A stretch of DNA of 15,417 nucleotides, taken from assembly GCA_018971745.1 (NCBI GenBank), contig JAGXAD010000003.1, forward strand, positions 1-15,417, read 5' to 3'. The notes under the pieces are model-generated. The model had not been told where the DNA came from, did not search any database, and was given only the letters and a program-made list of their open reading frames with translations. Positions 11,771 to 15,417 of the stretch are shown here, one piece after another. This stretch comes from Patescibacteria group bacterium. GTDB lineage: Bacteria > Patescibacteriota > Minisyncoccia > Sungbacterales > GWA2-42-14. A program made the position numbers and the translations under genes. Positions within the stretch are counted from its first letter, which is position 1. Every line of letters begins with the position of its first letter.

Positions 11771-12894
11771 CTACACCGAGCTGTTTTTATTTTCTGCCAT
11801 TTTTTCAACAAGCACTTTTTTGGCTTGTTGCCCATTTTGTTGCCCAAAAAAAATTTCAGACGCTTTTTCGGGCGGATCAAGCAAAACGATTGTGTCTCTC
11901 AATCCTGATGGAGCGAGATGAGCATAGCGCATGGTGGTTTGAATCGAGACATGCCCCATGAGTTGCTGTATCGCCTGTATTGAGGCATTTTTCATGGCAA
12001 GCTGTGAAGCGAACGTGTGCCTCAATGTGTGGCAAGTAATCTTCTTATTGATGCCGGCGGTTTTGCATGCTTTGCCGATTTCTTCATTCAATCTCCTGGT
12101 GTTGAATCTTTCATTGCGTTCATCAAGAAAGATCGCATCCGATGATCTCTTTTTCCCAGACAGCATAGCAAACAACTCGTCCGTAAGAGGAATGTGCCGT
12201 TCTCGGTTGCTTTTTGGGGTATCCATTGCATTTTTCTTTCCGCACCAAGAGTGCCGAACCGTAAGCGTTTTATTGTGCCAATTTATATCAGACCAACTTA
12301 ATGCCTCAGTTCCCCGAGTCGAAGACCCGTTTTTAACGCAGTAAGAATAATTTCACGCCACACGCCGTAAGAATTCGCCAACAACAATTCGCTTTCCGGC
12401 ACCGACAAAAAATCATTTTTAAGCAAGGGTAGTTTCAATTTTTTGATTTTAGGTATTTTAGTAAGCCCGATCCATTCTTGCGCATCACGCATGCATTTAC
12501 CCAAAACGATCAAGTGATTGTTAACGGTTTTATGCGCCAATCCCGCACTCATTTTTTTTGATTTGTACTGCTCTACTTGCCAGGCATTTATTTTATCAAT
12601 CGGAGTTTCTCCGAAAAACGGAATAAGGTGCCCGCGGAGAACATATTCCTTGCTTTTTATCTCCGAATACTTGTTATTGTTTTTTACATATGTATCAAAC
12701 CACCCCAATGCAAAATTTTTGAATGTCTGCCTTTCAGCAAAATCTAAAGTTTCCCCCCGGGCTAATCTGTGCCTCAACACAGCTTCATACGCTTGTGCGC
12801 CGGCTTTTGAATTCTCCGGGCTTCTTCTCCGGTATCTTTGATGTTCGTGACGAAAATCAATCCACCACGTATTTCTAAATTTTCTTGCCGTCAT
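11771..12894 (-). pseudogene. Phage-type tyrosine integrase, broken by a one-base deletion
   Basis: From the ATG at 12894 the product starts MTARKFRNTWWIDF, with an Arm/N-terminal segment, then a SAM-like core-binding domain (YSEIKSKEYVLRGHL to KCMRDAQEW), then the catalytic domain. Its first catalytic Arg lies in TGLRLGELR, right before a stop at 12298. In the next frame the protein continues as ALSWSDINWHNK and on to KSNRERHIPL (the conserved Lys region), HTLRH (H-x-x-R), LMGH and the nucleophile Tyr in MRYAHL, ending at 11771. One missing G near 12304-12305 restores a single product of about 374 residues, normal for this family. The start lies one base after the stop of the excisionase-type gene. 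It may be a true pseudogene or an assembly error in a short G run. Confidence 0.9.
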
Positions 12895-12895
12895 A

Positions 12896-13102
12896 TTATT
12901 TATTGCCGACAGCTTCAACCCGATTTTTTTGCAAATAAGCGAGCACGTCTTTCTTATCAAAACGAAGCAACCCACCAACCTTGATAAATGGGATAACTCT
13001 TTTTTCAATAAGGCGATACACGCCCGCTCGTGATATTTTTAGCCATTGCGCCAAATCGTCTCGGGTAAGCAATTCAATTATCGGATTGGAATCCGCCGAC
13101 AT
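12896..13102 (-). CDS. Excisionase-type HTH DNA-binding protein
   Basis: A 68-residue winged-helix/MerR-like protein of the excisionase (HTH_17) type. The core LLTRDDLAQWLKISRAGVYRLIEKRVIPFIKVGGLLRFDKKDVLAYL has the helix-turn-helix, the I/PxxKxGxxxRF wing and the final KKDVLAYL helix typical of the family. It binds DNA and, in integrated elements, directs excision by bending the attachment site or regulates the integrase. Its stop is separated by one base from the integrase start, so translation is probably coupled. The ATG at 13102 has no good Shine-Dalgarno. A nested palindrome lies 18 bp upstream and is a candidate binding site. Confidence 0.88.
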   Translation of the reverse strand: MSADSNPIIELLTRDDLAQWLKISRAGVYRLIEKRVIPFIKVGGLLRFDKKDVLAYLQKNRVEAVGNK

Positions 13103-13119
13103 TTAAGTTTTTAAGGAGC

Positions 13120-13163
13120 AATATGGGGGACGGATTGCAACCGCAATCCACTAGCCCCATATT
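13120..13163. repeat. Nested palindrome between the replication gene and the excisionase-type gene
   Basis: Outer arms AATATGGGG (13120-13128) and CCCCATATT (13155-13163) enclose inner arms GGATTGC (13132-13138) and GCAATCC (13143-13149) with the loop AACC. There is no T-run on either side, so a simple terminator is unlikely. It may be an operator, an excisionase site or an origin-like structure. Confidence 0.8.
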
Positions 13164-13216
13164 ACCCCATCATTTTTAGTTGGTACATGGGAACATAAAA
13201 GGTTCTTATGCCGATG

Positions 13217-15417
13217 TTAGAAGGGTAATTCCTGGGGAGGGATAGGTTCTTCTGTTGAGGTTGGGGAAACATCGTCAATATCGTCATTGTCGTCCATTGC
13301 CTGTAAGTCCATATCTTGCTTCCAATCCTCCTGGTCGGTATTGACGATCTGGTCGGTATTTTTGTCGATTTTTCTGATTGCAATCATTCTCGTACCGTTT
13401 TCTCTCCGACGGGATATTTCTATGCCTATTTTTCGAAGGTTTGGCTTCATCTCATTTAGTTGTCGTATCAGAACCTGTGGTTGCTTAGGCAGTTGCTGCG
13501 TGCTAATTCTTTGATGCTGGCTGTCGACCCCTCTTTCGACATCTACAAAACTCAATTCATTGAGTAGCTGTCGCGCTGTACCCTCCCATACCGTTTTATC
13601 CGCCATAAATATAATGAGTGCGGCTGCTTCGACGCTCTCCGCCAATGCTTCCTCGCTTTGCTCGGAAATTTTTACGCTATACGCATTTAAAAATTGCTCC
13701 CTGGTATGCCCGAGCGCTTCGGCAATAGCAACACCCCACAAGGCGAAGTCGGCCATTCTGGGTTTGGCAATAATTTTGACGCCGGGATATATGGTTAGCG
13801 CCTTTGCGACCACGTCAAGGATTGCACCAAGAATTTTAGGTCGCTCCACCTCAAACCCTTTGAATATCTCTTTCTCATCTCTGCGCTGGTATTCTTCTAC
13901 CGGCTCGAGCTCAAAGAGCAAGCATCGATCCAACAGATCGGGTTTGACTGCGGAAATATTGATCCCATTGATTCCAATATTCAGCTGGAAGTCGAAAATA
14001 AAATCTTCGCCGTTAGTGAAGTATAAGCGTTCACTGCTACTCCCGCCGGTTACTCCAATACAAAGGACGGTGGAGATAGCAGTACTAATGCCGTCTACGT
14101 TCTCATAGAAAACCAGATGATGGCGGGAGAGCTGAAGCTTGAGTTCACGCTCTTCCTTGGGCATATGCAACACTTCGGTCTTTGAAGGATCCACGAGCCG
14201 ACGGAGTATCCGACAGAGTGTGCTTTTCGACGAGCCATGCTGGCCGTGAATATAGAGAAGCGCATGCGGAAAGTCGGGAATGAAGCAGGACACGAGATAC
14301 ACGAGCAATAATAGTTGTTGATCGGGATCGGACACAGTAATAAACTCAAACAATTTTTTGATGTCTCCTCCGCGCTGTGGTTCGATCTGCTCCTTCTGGT
14401 GAGTATGTCTCCGGAAGAGTATGGGCGGCTCATCAACGATATTCCATCCGGCATTAGTGATTTTGATGGCTCGGTTGCGTTCATCAGCAAGGTCGAGCCA
14501 AATCACATCACCAATTTTTGCGACACGGTTATGAAGCTTATATTCCTTACCCCTAAATACCGCCATGCTGTCTATAGTGTGTATTGCGGCATTGAGGGAA
14601 CCCGGGTCGGCTACATTGCCATACCGTTCTAAATAGCTGTGAGTGAGCCATTGCTTAAAGCGGAGGCCTTTGCAAACCATAACTTCCTTATGACCGTCGA
14701 CAACCGCCCATGCGTGACCGTTTCCATAGTTGTCACGGAAGAGCTCAATATTTGGGTTTGACGTCACGAGCTTCATTAACTCCATTTTTTGGGGCGATTT
14801 TTCTTCCAATTCGGGGAGGTCGTCCCGTTTTTTCTGCTCGGTAGCGGCAATTGATTCGTAGGAGGTTCGGAGTTCCTTCTCGGTCAAAGGCGGCTTACAA
14901 TGTTCGTTGTTCCATTTTTGTAGGCGGGACCACGCTACTGTATCCCATTGATCGGGGTCAGTAGCGTATAGCAATCCTCCGGCAATAGAAATTGCGACAG
15001 TATGACGCATGCCTTCAGATACATCATGCGTTAAGAGTGTTCTCCAATCCGTCTTCCTGTTCTCCGCTTCATGCAGCTTCTCAATCAACCATTCAGGCAT
15101 TTCTGCAGTGCCTTCTTCCGGCGGAACCATCCATTCATATGCTTTTCCGCTCTCATGTATCGACGGTGCCACGATTATGTATCCGCCATCAGTTTTAAAA
15201 TCGACGCCTTCGTCTAAAAAATCACCAGTGCGGTTCTTAAAACGCTGATTAGGATATTTGAAGAGATGATGTTCTCCACCTCCACCGCTCCGCGCACATG
15301 TGGTCGAAGGAATGTTGAAACCCTTTTTTCGCAATTCTTCTGATGAACGGCTGTGTTTTGCGTCAAGATCAAGCACAACGAATCCGGAGACCTTTCCGGT
15401 AATGGCTGCGATACCAG
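13217..15417 (-). CDS. Primase-polymerase/ATPase replication protein, 5' end missing
   Basis: Open to the window edge, about 732 residues visible, ending EEPIPPQELPF. The N-terminal part is a bifunctional DNA primase/polymerase (Prim-Pol) domain: GKVSGFVVLDLDAKH has the catalytic D-x-D (about 15355-15376), and SGGGGEHHLF carries the conserved His. A primase C-terminal PriCT-1-like domain follows (RHTVAISIAGGLL to PPLTEKELRTSYESI, about 14845-15010). A central P-loop ATPase has Walker A GQHGSSKST (about 14219-14245), Walker B-like HLVFYENVDG and GINGINISAVKPDLLDRCLLFEL, as in phage and plasmid helicases of the D5/DUF927-like type. The tail is acidic and probably disordered. This layout makes primers and unwinds DNA for autonomous replication of plasmids, phage satellites or integrative elements. 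It lies 114 bp upstream of the excisionase-type gene. Confidence 0.9.
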   Translation of the reverse strand, partial: GIAAITGKVSGFVVLDLDAKHSRSSEELRKKGFNIPSTTCARSGGGGEHHLFKYPNQRFKNRTGDFLDEGVDFKTDGGYIIVAPSIHESGKAYEWMVPPEEGTAEMPEWLIEKLHEAENRKTDWRTLLTHDVSEGMRHTVAISIAGGLLYATDPDQWDTVAWSRLQKWNNEHCKPPLTEKELRTSYESIAATEQKKRDDLPELEEKSPQKMELMKLVTSNPNIELFRDNYGNGHAWAVVDGHKEVMVCKGLRFKQWLTHSYLERYGNVADPGSLNAAIHTIDSMAVFRGKEYKLHNRVAKIGDVIWLDLADERNRAIKITNAGWNIVDEPPILFRRHTHQKEQIEPQRGGDIKKLFEFITVSDPDQQLLLLVYLVSCFIPDFPHALLYIHGQHGSSKSTLCRILRRLVDPSKTEVLHMPKEERELKLQLSRHHLVFYENVDGISTAISTVLCIGVTGGSSSERLYFTNGEDFIFDFQLNIGINGINISAVKPDLLDRCLLFELEPVEEYQRRDEKEIFKGFEVERPKILGAILDVVAKALTIYPGVKIIAKPRMADFALWGVAIAEALGHTREQFLNAYSVKISEQSEEALAESVEAAALIIFMADKTVWEGTARQLLNELSFVDVERGVDSQHQRISTQQLPKQPQVLIRQLNEMKPNLRKIGIEISRRRENGTRMIAIRKIDKNTDQIVNTDQEDWKQDMDLQAMDDNDDIDDVSPTSTEEPIPPQELPF

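Noticed and set aside
13122..13178. A plus-strand 18-codon frame with AAGGAG five bases upstream, like a leader peptide
   Set aside because: It lies inside the nested palindrome with no plus-strand gene downstream and no promoter seen; probably chance.
1..15417. CRISPR arrays, rRNA genes or insertion sequences
   Set aside because: No regularly spaced repeats, no rRNA sequence and no transposase motifs were found on either strand.

Overview
The window looks like a chromosomal segment of a Patescibacteria (Candidate Phyla Radiation) bacterium, probably of Parcubacteria type. This is an inference from gene content, because no rRNA or ribosomal protein marker is present. The clues are small membrane-anchored beta-domain proteins, a stand-alone cytochrome b5 domain, DoxX, a MacA/MacB exporter built from separate ATPase and permease genes, AT-rich intergenic hairpins, and promoters that appear to start transcription at the ATG. 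Almost every gene is on the minus strand, so the region reads from high to low coordinates.

Region 1 (1-8735): an ECF sigma factor (8169-8735) is followed by a small membrane protein in the anti-sigma position (7586-8008), a membrane-anchored beta-domain protein (7123-7581), a long MacA-like adaptor (5320-7020), a MacB-type ATPase (4505-5224), a GNAT acetyltransferase (4017-4496) and, after a gap, the MacB-type permease (2449-3675). The gap holds a plus-strand gene for a 52-residue two-helix membrane protein with its own promoter and terminator (3820-3978). The acetyltransferase and this small gene together interrupt an otherwise colinear exporter operon. Below the permease lies a redox cluster: a secreted cytochrome b5 domain (2020-2424), DoxX (1664-2005) and a malate:quinone oxidoreductase-like flavoprotein (256-1587). 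Last comes the 5' end of another membrane-anchored protein (1-203). The macA-like gene is flanked on both sides by AT-rich inverted repeats built from the same short words.

Region 2 (8736-10500): an intact tRNA-Val(GAC) lies between two broken copies of its own ends, a 17-bp 3' fragment and a 19-bp 5' fragment. Six strong inverted repeats surround it, some directly abutting the fragments. Upstream is a secreted sedolisin-type (S53) serine-carboxyl peptidase without a propeptide.

Region 3 (10501-11257): two AT-rich convergent genes of unknown function overlap at their 3' ends by 41 bp. The minus-strand product has a HEPN-like R-x4-H motif.

Region 4 (11276-11754): a minus-strand tRNA operon (Met, Asp, Ser) and a plus-strand initiator-type tRNA-Met with an unusual elbow.

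Region 5 (11755-15417): the left end of an integrated mobile element next to the 3' end of the initiator tRNA. It contains a tyrosine integrase broken by a one-base deletion, an excisionase-type HTH protein, a nested palindrome, and a large primase-polymerase/ATPase replication protein that runs off the window edge. The integration site is inferred from position only.
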